DNA of 64,000 nucleotides from Actinoplanes lutulentus. GTDB lineage: Bacteria; Actinomycetota; Actinomycetes; Mycobacteriales; Micromonosporaceae. Below the pieces are notes generated by a model. That model did not search any database. It saw only the letters and a program-made list of their open reading frames with translations, and had not been told where the DNA came from. The stretch lies in NCBI RefSeq assembly GCF_003259845.1, contig NZ_QLMJ01000007.1, forward strand, positions 62,001-126,000, written 5' to 3'. Positions 1 through 7,860 of this stretch are shown here, piece by piece. Position 1 is the stretch's first letter, and each line of letters starts with the position of its first letter. Made by a program: the position numbers and the translations under genes.

Positions 1-928
1 GGAGCACGACAGTGATCGCCACCGCGGCGATCACCAGCCACAGTCCCAGCTGGACCATGGTCCGCCGGCGGCCGGGCGACACCACGAACGCGGCGATCAA
101 CAGAACGAGCGTCAGGGCGACAAATCCCGCTAAATACCGTTTTGCTGTGACTACCGCCTGCTGTGCCTCGTACAGCTGCCCGGAATCGTAGACGGTGAAC
201 TGCGCGAAGTTCGCCGGGAGCGTCACGCCCACCGCTTCTTCGATCCGCAACCGCAGGTTGGCCGGGATCTCCCCACTGCTGAGGTCGGGCAACGTCACCG
301 TCTTGCCGAACAGGGTGGGCAACTGTGCGCTCAACTCCCGCAGCACCTGATTGATCAGTGGCAGCAGGTCGATCTGGACGCTGTCACTCGCCGCCGTCAC
401 CACCTCGCTCCGCCCCTCCAGCACGGCTAGCGCGCGCTGATGGAGCTGCTGATTCAGCGACACCCAGATCACCTGGAACCGGTCGCTGCCGAGCACGTTC
501 TGCACGGTTTTGCGTACCTGCTCGCGGAGCTGCCCGGCGATCGGCCCGGCCACGAACGCCGCCTGCGCCGGCAACACCTCCCGCAGCCGCTGCTCCACGT
601 CGACGACAGCGAAGACCTCGGTGGTGGCGTACTCGGCGACTGCCGCGTTCACCCTCGGATCAGCCGGCAGCGGCGCGATCGTCGCCACCCATCGATCGGT
701 GTCCAGCGTCGTGCGTGCGGCCCACAGGCCCACGACGCTCGTCACCAGCGCGAACGCGGCCAGCGCAACCAGCATGGCGGCAAGGGCCGAGCGAATGGTC
801 CGGGCCGTCTGCCGCTTCCGGGGACGTGCGTCCAGCTGGGCGCGCAACGCGGCCACCTCGGCCTTGAGGCGCGAGACCTCCAGATCATCGGGTACGACGG
901 ACGGCTCCTCGTCAACCGGAATCGTCAT
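1..928 (-). CDS. Integral membrane protein of unknown function (3' end beyond window)
   Basis: This reading frame starts at an ATG preceded by GGAGAGG and runs off the left edge, so the C-terminus is missing. The visible 309 residues begin with a charged cytoplasmic stretch containing a short Leu/Ala-rich heptad region (about 18-35), followed by a membrane segment near residues 48-70 that ends in VVGLWAARTTLD. A large, probably extracytoplasmic domain of about 190 residues follows. A second hydrophobic segment (LAGFVALTLVLLIAAFVV) and a third at the window edge come after it. The layout resembles a small actinobacterial family of membrane proteins with one long external loop and no known function. 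Nothing in the sequence points to a transport or enzyme role. The gene is real by codon use, ribosome site and hydrophobicity pattern. Confidence 0.8.
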   Translation of the reverse strand, partial: MTIPVDEEPSVVPDDLEVSRLKAEVAALRAQLDARPRKRQTARTIRSALAAMLVALAAFALVTSVVGLWAARTTLDTDRWVATIAPLPADPRVNAAVAEYATTEVFAVVDVEQRLREVLPAQAAFVAGPIAGQLREQVRKTVQNVLGSDRFQVIWVSLNQQLHQRALAVLEGRSEVVTAASDSVQIDLLPLINQVLRELSAQLPTLFGKTVTLPDLSSGEIPANLRLRIEEAVGVTLPANFAQFTVYDSGQLYEAQQAVVTAKRYLAGFVALTLVLLIAAFVVSPGRRRTMVQLGLWLVIAAVAITVVL

Positions 929-1036
929 GGCCTCTCCTCACCTTGGCTCAGTGCGCCGGCGAGGGCGCCCGATCGCGCGGGCGTCGGGGCGCTCCCGCCG
1001 GCTCCGCCGACCTTCCCGGACCACTGGGCACCGCAC

Positions 1037-1093
1037 CTCACCCGCCGCGGATGAACGCCACAACTGGCACCGAGTTCATCCGCGGCGGGTGAG
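1037..1093. repeat. Perfect 20-bp inverted repeat upstream of the DUF6325 genes
   Basis: The left arm is 1037-1056 and the right arm 1074-1093, with a 17-base spacer. The arms match at all 20 positions (right arm GTTCATCCGCGGCGGGTGAG). The repeat lies 33 bases before the next start codon, with no T-run after it, so an operator or a structured 5' leader is more likely than a terminator. The upstream membrane gene reads away from it, so it sits in a divergent intergenic region of about 200 bases. Confidence 0.75.
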
Positions 1094-1126
1094 TTTGTCC
1101 CGCCGCCGGTCGCGCAGGCTGAGCCC

Positions 1127-1549
1127 ATGGCATTCGGGCCGCTGGAACTGATGGTGTTGTCATTCCCCACCGACCGACTGAACGACGGCGTGCGTACGAC
1201 CTTGGACCGGCTCGCGTCGGCCGGCGAGATGCGAGTCGTCGATGTCCTGGTGGTGCGTACCGATGCGGCGGGTGGCGCGTGCGCCGTGGAGCTGACCGAG
1301 ATCCCCGGCCTGCGTGGCGATCGGACACGACTGGCCCGGCTGGCGACCGGGTTGATCACCGAGTCGGACATCGACGAGATGGCACCGATGGTGGACAACG
1401 AGACCGACGCGCTCGCCGTGCTTCTGGAACACCGATGGGTCCGTGACCTCGCGGGCCCGATAGCGGCGTCGCGCGGAAGCATCGTGGCGCTGACCCACAT
1501 CTCGGGTGCGCCGGGACACGGCCGCGTCCTGACCGGCACGACGATCTGA
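1127..1549 (+). CDS. DUF6325 family protein
   Basis: This 140-residue protein opens with a G-P-x-E-L-M-V-L-x-F-P pattern, then a region reading VVDVLVVRTDAAGG. Both are typical of the DUF6325 family of small actinobacterial proteins that often occur as tandem copies. There is no signal peptide or membrane segment, so it should be cytoplasmic. It is followed 27 bases later by a second, diverged member, and then by a SHOCT-domain gene, an arrangement seen in other actinobacteria beside stress genes. The biochemical role of the family is unknown. The strong inverted repeat just upstream suggests specific regulation of the three genes. Confidence 0.85.
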   Translation: MAFGPLELMVLSFPTDRLNDGVRTTLDRLASAGEMRVVDVLVVRTDAAGGACAVELTEIPGLRGDRTRLARLATGLITESDIDEMAPMVDNETDALAVLLEHRWVRDLAGPIAASRGSIVALTHISGAPGHGRVLTGTTI

Positions 1550-1576
1550 GGAGAGCGATGAGCAGAAGGAGTACCG

Positions 1577-2041
1577 ATGCCTGACGAACTTCTGGAGATG
1601 GGTCCCATCGACTATCTGTGCTTGGAGTTCCCCGACGGCAGCTTGAAGGGCGACGCCTTCCCGCTGCTGCTGGACCTGGTGGACCGCCACATCGTCCGGG
1701 TGCTCGACATCGCGTTCGTGCGCAAGAACCTGGACGGCACCGTGACCGCGGTGGAGGGCCGCGACCTCGATTTCGCCGAGCTCGGCGCGTTCCACGGCGC
1801 GGCCTCGGGCATGCTCGGTGGCGACGACCTGCGCGACGCCGGCGAGGTTCTCACCGCCGGCTCGGCAGCGGTGATCCTGGTGTACGAGAACACCTGGGCG
1901 GCCCCACTCGCCGTGACCCTGCGGCGCAACGGCGCACAGCTGGTCGCCGGCGGCCGGATTCCGGTACAGGCCCTGCTCGCCGCTCTGGACGAGACCGAGT
2001 CGGCTTTCGTGCCAGCGGTCTCCGAACTCGGAAGGCGGTGA
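1577..2041 (+). CDS. DUF6325 family protein, second copy
   Basis: A 154-residue paralogue of the preceding gene. It carries the same order of elements: an opening MGPIDYLCLEFPD, then VLDIAFVRKNLDGTV, and a late Ala-rich VILVYENTWAAPLAV segment. The ribosome site AAGGAG lies 6 bases before the ATG. The stop codon sits just before the start of the SHOCT gene, so the three genes very probably form one transcript. It is soluble, with no visible catalytic motif. Two non-identical copies in tandem suggest the products could form a heteromer, but that is inference. Confidence 0.87.
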   Translation: MPDELLEMGPIDYLCLEFPDGSLKGDAFPLLLDLVDRHIVRVLDIAFVRKNLDGTVTAVEGRDLDFAELGAFHGAASGMLGGDDLRDAGEVLTAGSAAVILVYENTWAAPLAVTLRRNGAQLVAGGRIPVQALLAALDETESAFVPAVSELGRR

Positions 2042-2046
2042 TCGGC

Positions 2047-2370
2047 ATGCCACTGTTGAGAGGTATGGCCCGGACCGCGGTGATCGCGGGTACCGCGACC
2101 GCCGTCTCGAACCGCGTCTCCCGCCGCCAGGCCGGCCGCTGGTCCCGCCAGGCCGAGGACGAGCAGATGCACCAGCAGTACGAGCAGCAGCAGTACGCCC
2201 CGCCGCCGCAGCAACAACAGCAGTACGCGGCCCCGGCACCCGCGGCCCCGCCGCCCGACCCGATGAACGCGAAGATCGAGCAGCTGCGGCAGCTCGGTGA
2301 GCTCAAGGCCCAGGGTGTCCTGTCCGAGGCCGAGTTCGAGTCGCAGAAGGCCCGCATCCTCAACCGCTGA
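2047..2370 (+). CDS. SHOCT domain-containing protein
   Basis: This 107-residue protein has a basic, hydrophobic N-terminus, a Gln/Tyr/Pro-rich low-complexity middle (about residues 40-75, runs of QQQ), and a C-terminal SHOCT domain. The domain shows the signature IEQLRQLGELKAQGVLSEAE followed by F-E-x-Q-K-A-x-I-L. SHOCT domains are short helical modules found on envelope and stress proteins, thought to mediate oligomerisation. GGAAGG stands 11 bases before the chosen ATG. A GTG at 2038, overlapping the previous stop, is an alternative start. It forms the last gene of the DUF6325 transcript. Confidence 0.85.
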   Translation: MPLLRGMARTAVIAGTATAVSNRVSRRQAGRWSRQAEDEQMHQQYEQQQYAPPPQQQQQYAAPAPAAPPPDPMNAKIEQLRQLGELKAQGVLSEAEFESQKARILNR

Positions 2371-2384
2371 GAACCCACCGATCC

Positions 2385-2427
2385 AGCGCCGGCCGCCGTA
2401 GCGCACTATCGCGCGGCGACCGGCGCT
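2385..2427. terminator. Hairpin between convergent genes, likely bidirectional terminator
   Basis: AGCGCCGG (2385-2392) pairs with CCGGCGCT (2420-2427). After a single mismatch the stem continues with CGCCG (2394-2398) pairing to CGGCG (2414-2418). It lies in the 81-base gap where the SHOCT gene and the YbdK-like gene end facing each other. There is no U-tract, which is common for actinobacterial terminators. Confidence 0.6.
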
Positions 2428-2451
2428 CCCTTGTGCATCACCGGGACGACA

Positions 2452-3543
2452 TCACCGGAACAGCATCACCGGGACGGTCTCCGCGGCGAGGGCGCCCACA
2501 AACCCGCTGGTCGGCCCGTACCTCTGGAAGAGCTGCCTCTGGCGCTCGGCGCCGGTCCCCTCGCGCCGCAGTCGCTCGACGCCCGCGTAGATCTCCGCGG
2601 TGTCACCCATCGCGTCCAGTTGCGGGGTGATCTTCTTGAGCAGCCGGGCCGCCTCGTCACCGGTACCCGAGGCACCTCGGGCGGCCGCCAGCAGCTGGTC
2701 GCTGACCAGCCGGCCGGCCGGCGGCAGCACCTTGGCCCCGTCCCGGATGTCATCGATCAGCGCTGCTACCAGGGCGCGCGTGACACCGGCGAAGAGCACG
2801 GTGTCGTCCACGCTCAGGCCGGTGTCGGCCACCCGGATCTCGATGGTCGGGTACCGGGCGGAGATCCGGCCCAGGAAGTGGACGCCGGCCGCGTCGATGG
2901 CAGTACCGGCGTCGATCAGCCCGCGCACGTCGTTGTCGTACCGCTCCGCGTCAGGCCAGATGCCGGGCGGCCGGAACGTCGGCCACCGCAGCTGGGTCGG
3001 ATATCGGTAACTCGCCCAGCCCGTGTCGCCGGCGCCGGACACCGGCGAGTTCACCGTGAGCGTCAGCAGGGCCGGCAACCAGGGACGCAGCCGGGTCAGC
3101 ACCGCGGCCGCCAGATCCCGGTCCGACACACCGATGTGGACGTGGCAGCCGCAGCAGGCGCCGGCCTCGGTCGCCGCGGGGAAACGCCGGGCCACTTCGC
3201 GGTACCGGCCCTGCTCGCTCAGCGCGTCCACCGGGCCGGCCCGGAACGGCGCCGCGCCGCTCGCCACCAGATAGGTTCCGCTCAGGCCCGCCGCGTCCGA
3301 GGCGATCACCCGCAGCTCGGTCAGTTCCCGGCGCAGCCTGTCCAGGCCGGTCTGCACCGAGGTCGTGGTCTCCAGCTGATATGCCATGTACTCCGGTTTG
3401 ACCCGGTGGTCCCCGCCGAGGCGGCGGACCACCTCGGACGCCTTGGGCGCGACCGCCCCGTCCGGCTCCAGCAGAAAGAATTCCTCTTCGACACCCATGG
3501 TGAGCACGTGATCAGCGTGCGATCCGGCCCGTCCGGGCGGCAT
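2452..3543 (-). CDS. YbdK-like carboxylate-amine ligase (glutamate-cysteine ligase family 2)
   Basis: The N-terminal core MGVEEEFFLLEPDGAV carries the E-E-E-F signature of the GCS2/YbdK family. The later QLETTTSVQTG, CGCHVHIGV and ISARYPTIEIRVADTG segments match its metal- and ATP-binding blocks. The family joins a glutamate-type carboxylate to an amine using ATP, and YbdK shows weak glutamate-cysteine ligase activity; the true substrate here is unknown. The listed ATG overlaps the end of the RDD gene by 32 bases. A GTG at 3507 or an ATG at 3498, directly before GVEEEF, may be the real start. It is the last gene of the operon that starts with the P-type ATPase. Confidence 0.85.
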   Translation of the reverse strand: MPPGRAGSHADHVLTMGVEEEFFLLEPDGAVAPKASEVVRRLGGDHRVKPEYMAYQLETTTSVQTGLDRLRRELTELRVIASDAAGLSGTYLVASGAAPFRAGPVDALSEQGRYREVARRFPAATEAGACCGCHVHIGVSDRDLAAAVLTRLRPWLPALLTLTVNSPVSGAGDTGWASYRYPTQLRWPTFRPPGIWPDAERYDNDVRGLIDAGTAIDAAGVHFLGRISARYPTIEIRVADTGLSVDDTVLFAGVTRALVAALIDDIRDGAKVLPPAGRLVSDQLLAAARGASGTGDEAARLLKKITPQLDAMGDTAEIYAGVERLRREGTGAERQRQLFQRYGPTSGFVGALAAETVPVMLFR

Positions 3544-3988
3544 CGTCCTCGCTGGATGAGTAGGCCCGGACGACAGTGGTCCTCGCCACTTTGTCGTGCA
3601 ACGCCTGACGCCGGCGATCCACGATCAGCCAGAGCGCACCGATGGGGAAGTACGCCAGCAGCACGGCCCGGACCAGCGCGGCGAACCAGCGCACCGGCCC
3701 GCCGTCGGCCCGCACCACGCGCAGCCCGAGCACCGCCATGCCCGGGGTACGGCCGGCGAGCAGCCAGAACAGCGCGCAGTAGACCACCATCACCGACGGC
3801 AGGAAGATCAGGTACGACGAGACGACGATCCGGCCGAGCTCCCGTGCCTCCGCGCCGACCACCGACGCGATCATCGCGAACACGGTGGCCGAACCGCCGG
3901 TCAGCAGGGCGACGAAGAAGGCGTCGGCGGCGTACGCCATCGCCCTGCTGACCAGGCCGCCGTAACCGGGCTCGCCGGTACTGGTCAC
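3512..3988 (-). CDS. RDD family membrane protein
   Basis: A 158-residue protein with the RDD pattern: GGLVSRAMAYAADAFFVALL in the first membrane segment (the Arg and Asp that name the family), then GRTPGMAVLGLRVVRADG, and a closing RQALHDKVARTTVV. It should have three to four membrane segments. RDD proteins are widespread; a few act as Na+(Li+,K+)/H+ antiporters, and the rest are unassigned. Its start overlaps the preceding stop codon in an ATGA, giving translational coupling to the gene before it. In this operon it sits beside a cation pump, which would fit ion homeostasis. Confidence 0.88.
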   Translation of the reverse strand: MTSTGEPGYGGLVSRAMAYAADAFFVALLTGGSATVFAMIASVVGAEARELGRIVVSSYLIFLPSVMVVYCALFWLLAGRTPGMAVLGLRVVRADGGPVRWFAALVRAVLLAYFPIGALWLIVDRRRQALHDKVARTTVVRAYSSSEDDAARTGRIAR

Positions 3989-4452
3989 GTTGGTTCGGAG
4001 GCACCACCGCGGCGGGTCATCCGCAGGGTGAGCCGGTCCACCGCCGCGTCACCGGCCACCGCGCCGCTGCGTACCCGGCCCACCATCTCGCCGACCACGG
4101 TGTCGCGCTGGCCGCGTACCAGGACCTGGATCCGTTCCGGTTCCTTCTCCAGCATGGCGAGGACCCGGTCCACCTGGATCTCGACGATGCGCTCCACCAG
4201 CGGGGACGTGGCGATCGCGGTCATCGCGGCGTCCACGGCCCTGGACAGGGCGCCCTGGCCTCGCCGGCGTTCCGCCTCACCCCGCCGGCGCAGCGCGTCG
4301 AACCGCTCCTGCACCAGGTCGGCCCGCGACCGCAGGGGTTGCTTCGGCGCGGCCGCCCGGAGCCGTTCGACCGCTTCGGCGGTGCTCTCGCCTGCCCGGA
4401 CGGCAGCGCCGAGCGCCACGTCGCCGAGCCGGACCAGTCCTGGCACGCTCAT
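3985..4452 (-). CDS. Helical Arg/Ala-rich protein of unknown function
   Basis: This 155-residue soluble protein begins MSVPGLVRLGDVALGAAVRAG and is dominated by amphipathic helix. It contains an Arg-rich central block (about residues 55-75) and a C-terminal RLTLRMTRRGG. AGGAG sits 7 bases before the ATG, and both ends overlap neighbours by four bases (ATGA). No recognised domain is visible. The gene is probably a conserved partner of the RDD protein, since the two are coupled, but no function can be assigned. Confidence 0.75.
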   Translation of the reverse strand: MSVPGLVRLGDVALGAAVRAGESTAEAVERLRAAAPKQPLRSRADLVQERFDALRRRGEAERRRGQGALSRAVDAAMTAIATSPLVERIVEIQVDRVLAMLEKEPERIQVLVRGQRDTVVGEMVGRVRSGAVAGDAAVDRLTLRMTRRGGASEPT

Positions 4453-7187
4453 CGCCTGCTCCTGTCTGCCCGGCTGCTTGCGGTGCGCCTGCGCAGCACG
4501 GCTTTGCGGATCTCGGTCGGCAGAATCACGATCAGGCCCGCGAGCAGGCAGATCAGCCATTGGCCGACGTCGAGGCTGGTGGTCTGGAGGATCTTCTGGA
4601 AGAAACCGAACTCGGTGGCCAGCACGATCGCCGCGGCCGACAGCCCGGTGGTGATCAGGAAACGCCGGTCGTCGAAGGTTTCCAGGCTGAACACCGACCG
4701 GATGTCACTGCGACACGTCAGTGAGAACGCGAGGTTGGCGATGGAGAACGCGGTCAGGCCGGCGGTACGGCCGGTCTCCAGGTCGAACTCGTTGTCGCCC
4801 CACCAGATCACCAGCAGCGTCGCGGCGGCCATCACCAGGCCGAGCAGGCTCAGCCAGCCCATCGCGGAGCGGCTGAGCAGCGCCTCGTCCGAGCGGCGCG
4901 GCCGCTGTTCCATGATGTCGGGGTCGGCCTTGCCGTAACCCAGGCCGACCGACTGGAAGACCTGGGTGGTGAAGTTCAGCCAGAGGCTCTGCAACGGCAG
5001 GAACGGCACGCCGGCCGCGATGTTGCCGATGCTGGCGGCGAGGAAGGTGACGATCATCCCGACCAGGACGCCCATCTGGAAGAAGATGTACTTCTTCAGG
5101 TTGGCGTAGAGCGAGCGGCCGAGCTCGACGGCCTTGACGATGGTGGCGAAGTCGTCGTCGGTGAGGATCATCGCGGCGGCTTCCTTGCTCACCTCGGTGC
5201 CGGTGATCCCCATCGCGATACCGATGTCGGCCTTCTTCAGCGCCGGCGCGTCGTTCACACCGTCGCCGGTCATCGCGACGATGTGTCCCTTGCGTTTGAG
5301 CACCTCGACGAGGCGTACCTTGTGCTCCGGTGTGACCCGGGCGATCACCCCGATGTCGCCGATCTCGCGGTCCGCCTCGTCGTCGCTCATCGCGGCGAAC
5401 TCGGCGCCGGTGATGGCCCGGCCGCGGATGCCCAGTTTCCCGGCGATCGCGGCGGCGGTCACCGCGTGGTCTCCGGTGATCATGCGGACCTCGATGCCGG
5501 CCGCGTGCGCCTGTTCGATCGCGGCCCGCGCCTGCGGGCGGGGCGGGTCGACGATGCCGACCAGGGTCAGCACGGTCAGCCCGTCGAGCATCGCGAGCAG
5601 GTCGCCGTTCGCATCGAAGGTGTCCGGGTCGAAGTCCTTGCGGCCGGTCGCCATGACCCGCAGGCCCTGCTCGGCGAGCCGGGTGTTCTCCGCGAGGTAC
5701 CGCTCACGGAACGCGTCGTCGACCGGGATCGGGGACAGGTCCTCCGGCGCCGGCGCCCAGGCGGCCCGGGCCAGAAGCTGGTCGGGTGCGCCTTTCACGA
5801 AGCAGCGGATCACCTCGCGCCCGCCGGCGCCGGTCATCGTGTGGAAGGTCGCCATCATCTTGTACGCGGCGTCGAACGGCAGCTCGGCCACCCTCGGATA
5901 GCGTTCCCGCGTCGCGGCCGCGTCCAGGCCGCCCTTCTCGGCGAGCACCACGAGAGCACCCTCGGTCGGGTCGCCGATCATCGTGCCGTCCCGGACCACC
6001 GCGTCCGAGGCGAGCGCCATCGGCAGCAGGAACTCCTCCAGCGGCACGTCCGGCTGGCCGGCCACCCGCTTGATCACGCCCTCGACGGAGTAACCACCCC
6101 CGGAGATCGTGTAACGCCGCCCCGGGATGGTCATCTCGGTCGCGGTCATCTGGTTCAGCGTCAGCGTGCCGGTCTTGTCGGAGTTGATCGCCGAGGTGGA
6201 CCCGAGTGTCTCGGTGGACCGCAGCCGCTTCACGATCGCGTTCGCCTTGGCCAGCAGCTGGGTGCCGAGCGACAGGATCGTGGTGACCACGGCGGGCAGA
6301 CCGGTCGGGATCGCCGAGACGGCGAACGCGACGGCCGCCGTGAAGACCACGTTGAACTCGTTGCCCCGGGCCAGGTTGATGATCACGGAGGCGAGCAGTG
6401 CGATGCCGGCGATCACCAGGATCTGGTTCGTCAGCTTGCTCAGCTGCCGGGTGAGCGGGGTGTCCGCGTCGCTCTCGGTCTGCAGCATCCCGGAGATCCG
6501 GCCGACCTCCGTCGACATCCCGGTCGCGGTGACCAGCAGGTCACCGGTGCCCCGGGTGACGTTGGTGTTCATGTACGCCATGTCGGAGCGGTCACCGAGA
6601 GCGGTGTCCTCCGCCGCCACCGGCGCGATGTCCTTCGCGACCGGCAGGCTCTCCCCGGTCAGCGCGGACTCGTCGATCTCCAGAGTCGCGGTACGCAGGA
6701 GCCGGCCGTCGGCCGGGACCACGTCACCGGCCTCCAGCTGCACCACGTCACCGGGGACCAGGTCCTCGGCCGGCAGCTCGACGAGCGTGCCGTCCCGGCG
6801 TACCCGGGCCTTGATGATCATCATCTTCTGGAGGGCGTCGATCGCGGCCGCCGCCTTGCCCTCCTGATGCAGGCCCAGCACCGCGTTGAGCAGGGTGAGC
6901 GCCAGCAGCAGGATGCCGGTGCCCCACTGCTTGAGCGGATAGAGGCTGCCCAGGCCGGCGCAGAGCAGGACGATCTGCATGGGGTCGGCGTACTGCCGGG
7001 CGAAGGAGCGCCACCACGGCTCCTTCTTCGCCTCGGCGAAGCGGTTCGGGCCGTACTTCTGGCGTCGCGCACCGGCCTCGGTCTCGCTGAGGCCGCGCTG
7101 CTGGTCGACCTGTTCGGCCTCCAGCGCCTCCGGGACGGAGAGGACGTGGAAGGCGGGCGCCTCCGGTGGGGTGGTCATGGTGGCCAT
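4449..7187 (-). CDS. P-type ATPase of the P2A (Ca2+-ATPase-like) architecture with altered ion-site residues
   Basis: About 912 residues. It shows an N-terminal cation ATPase domain (YGPNRFAE), the TGES dephosphorylation loop, the phosphorylation site INSDKTGTLT and the hinge TGDGVNDAPALKKADIGIAM. There are about ten membrane segments, with P2A topology. By eye alignment the usual Ca2+ ligands are lost: TM4 reads IPTGLP instead of IPEGLP, TM5 LVGMIV instead of NVGEVV, and TM6 LWLNFTTQ with Gln in place of Asp. A Ca2+-ATPase call by fold alone would therefore be misleading; the substrate is unknown. GGGGGAG precedes ATG 7187; the frame stays open to a GTG at 7205 that overlaps the previous stop. 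It heads the coupled ATPase-helical-RDD-YbdK genes. Confidence 0.88.
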   Translation of the reverse strand: MATMTTPPEAPAFHVLSVPEALEAEQVDQQRGLSETEAGARRQKYGPNRFAEAKKEPWWRSFARQYADPMQIVLLCAGLGSLYPLKQWGTGILLLALTLLNAVLGLHQEGKAAAAIDALQKMMIIKARVRRDGTLVELPAEDLVPGDVVQLEAGDVVPADGRLLRTATLEIDESALTGESLPVAKDIAPVAAEDTALGDRSDMAYMNTNVTRGTGDLLVTATGMSTEVGRISGMLQTESDADTPLTRQLSKLTNQILVIAGIALLASVIINLARGNEFNVVFTAAVAFAVSAIPTGLPAVVTTILSLGTQLLAKANAIVKRLRSTETLGSTSAINSDKTGTLTLNQMTATEMTIPGRRYTISGGGYSVEGVIKRVAGQPDVPLEEFLLPMALASDAVVRDGTMIGDPTEGALVVLAEKGGLDAAATRERYPRVAELPFDAAYKMMATFHTMTGAGGREVIRCFVKGAPDQLLARAAWAPAPEDLSPIPVDDAFRERYLAENTRLAEQGLRVMATGRKDFDPDTFDANGDLLAMLDGLTVLTLVGIVDPPRPQARAAIEQAHAAGIEVRMITGDHAVTAAAIAGKLGIRGRAITGAEFAAMSDDEADREIGDIGVIARVTPEHKVRLVEVLKRKGHIVAMTGDGVNDAPALKKADIGIAMGITGTEVSKEAAAMILTDDDFATIVKAVELGRSLYANLKKYIFFQMGVLVGMIVTFLAASIGNIAAGVPFLPLQSLWLNFTTQVFQSVGLGYGKADPDIMEQRPRRSDEALLSRSAMGWLSLLGLVMAAATLLVIWWGDNEFDLETGRTAGLTAFSIANLAFSLTCRSDIRSVFSLETFDDRRFLITTGLSAAAIVLATEFGFFQKILQTTSLDVGQWLICLLAGLIVILPTEIRKAVLRRRTASSRADRSRR

Positions 7188-7201
7188 CGGTCCGCTCCCC
7201 C

Positions 7202-7699
7202 TCACCGGTACTGCTGCGGATAGGGACGCGAGGCCTGGCGGGGTGGCAACACGATGGTGGCGGACCGGGCCACCCCGGCGACCAGCGATCCGATGGCGAC
7301 GCCGAGGACGAAATTGAGCCCGGCCGTGTACATCCGGGCGCCCAGGCTGGCGTCCGTGACGAACGGCGCCAGCATCGCCACCACCGTGCTCAGCCCGACC
7401 ACCCAGCCGAAGAACCGCATCGGCCGGGGCGTGGTGAGGATCAGCGCGTGCACCAGGCCGGTGGCGAGCAGCGCGGAGCCGGCCGCGCCGAGCGCGTACC
7501 AGCCGGTGCTGGCGTCGCCCCAGGTCCCCTGGCCCTTCGGCGCGAGGACATCGATGTCGAAGAGGCCGCGGCCGAGCAGGATGCCGGCGATGGCGATCAG
7601 GGCCGCGACGGCGGCGGTGGCGGCGCCCCCGGCCCAGAGCTTGCCCCCGGTCACCGTCGGGCGCGGCGTCGGGTCGAGCGGTGCGTTCATGCCGGTCAT
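7202..7699 (-). CDS. Small four-segment membrane protein (DUF6069-like)
   Basis: This 165-residue protein has four hydrophobic segments: AAVAALIAIAGILLG, ALGAAGSALLATGLVHALIL, FFGWVVGLSTVVAMLAPF and LNFVLGVAIGSLVAGV. A polar N-terminus and a Pro/Tyr-rich tail flank them. The size and spacing resemble DUF6069 proteins of actinobacteria, which are uncharacterised. GGAGG is placed 5 bases before the chosen ATG. It ends 14 bases before the ATPase start and probably shares its transcript. Confidence 0.75.
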   Translation of the reverse strand: MTGMNAPLDPTPRPTVTGGKLWAGGAATAAVAALIAIAGILLGRGLFDIDVLAPKGQGTWGDASTGWYALGAAGSALLATGLVHALILTTPRPMRFFGWVVGLSTVVAMLAPFVTDASLGARMYTAGLNFVLGVAIGSLVAGVARSATIVLPPRQASRPYPQQYR

Positions 7700-7760
7700 G
7701 CCGTCCTCCGAGGCTCGGGGATACCAGCCCCGAGCCTCATCGCGGAGGTCACCGCACGCC

Positions 7761-7779
7761 TCATCCGGCGTGGATGAAA
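7761..7779. promoter_or_regulatory. Palindrome TCATCC-5-GGATGA in the divergent promoter of the ATPase operon and aminotransferase
   Basis: TCATCC (7761-7766) and GGATGA (7772-7777) form a palindrome in the 161-base gap between divergent genes. The 17 bases 7763-7779 resemble two other intergenic sites, one at 1040-1056 and one at 24564-24580, which suggests a shared regulator or promoter class. Confidence 0.45.
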
Positions 7780-7860
7780 CAGCGGTCCGCTGAACGAATC
7801 CGGGTTCGGCCCCGTACTTGGTGGCGTTGGGGGCGGGACCGTCATCGAGGAGGAACAACC

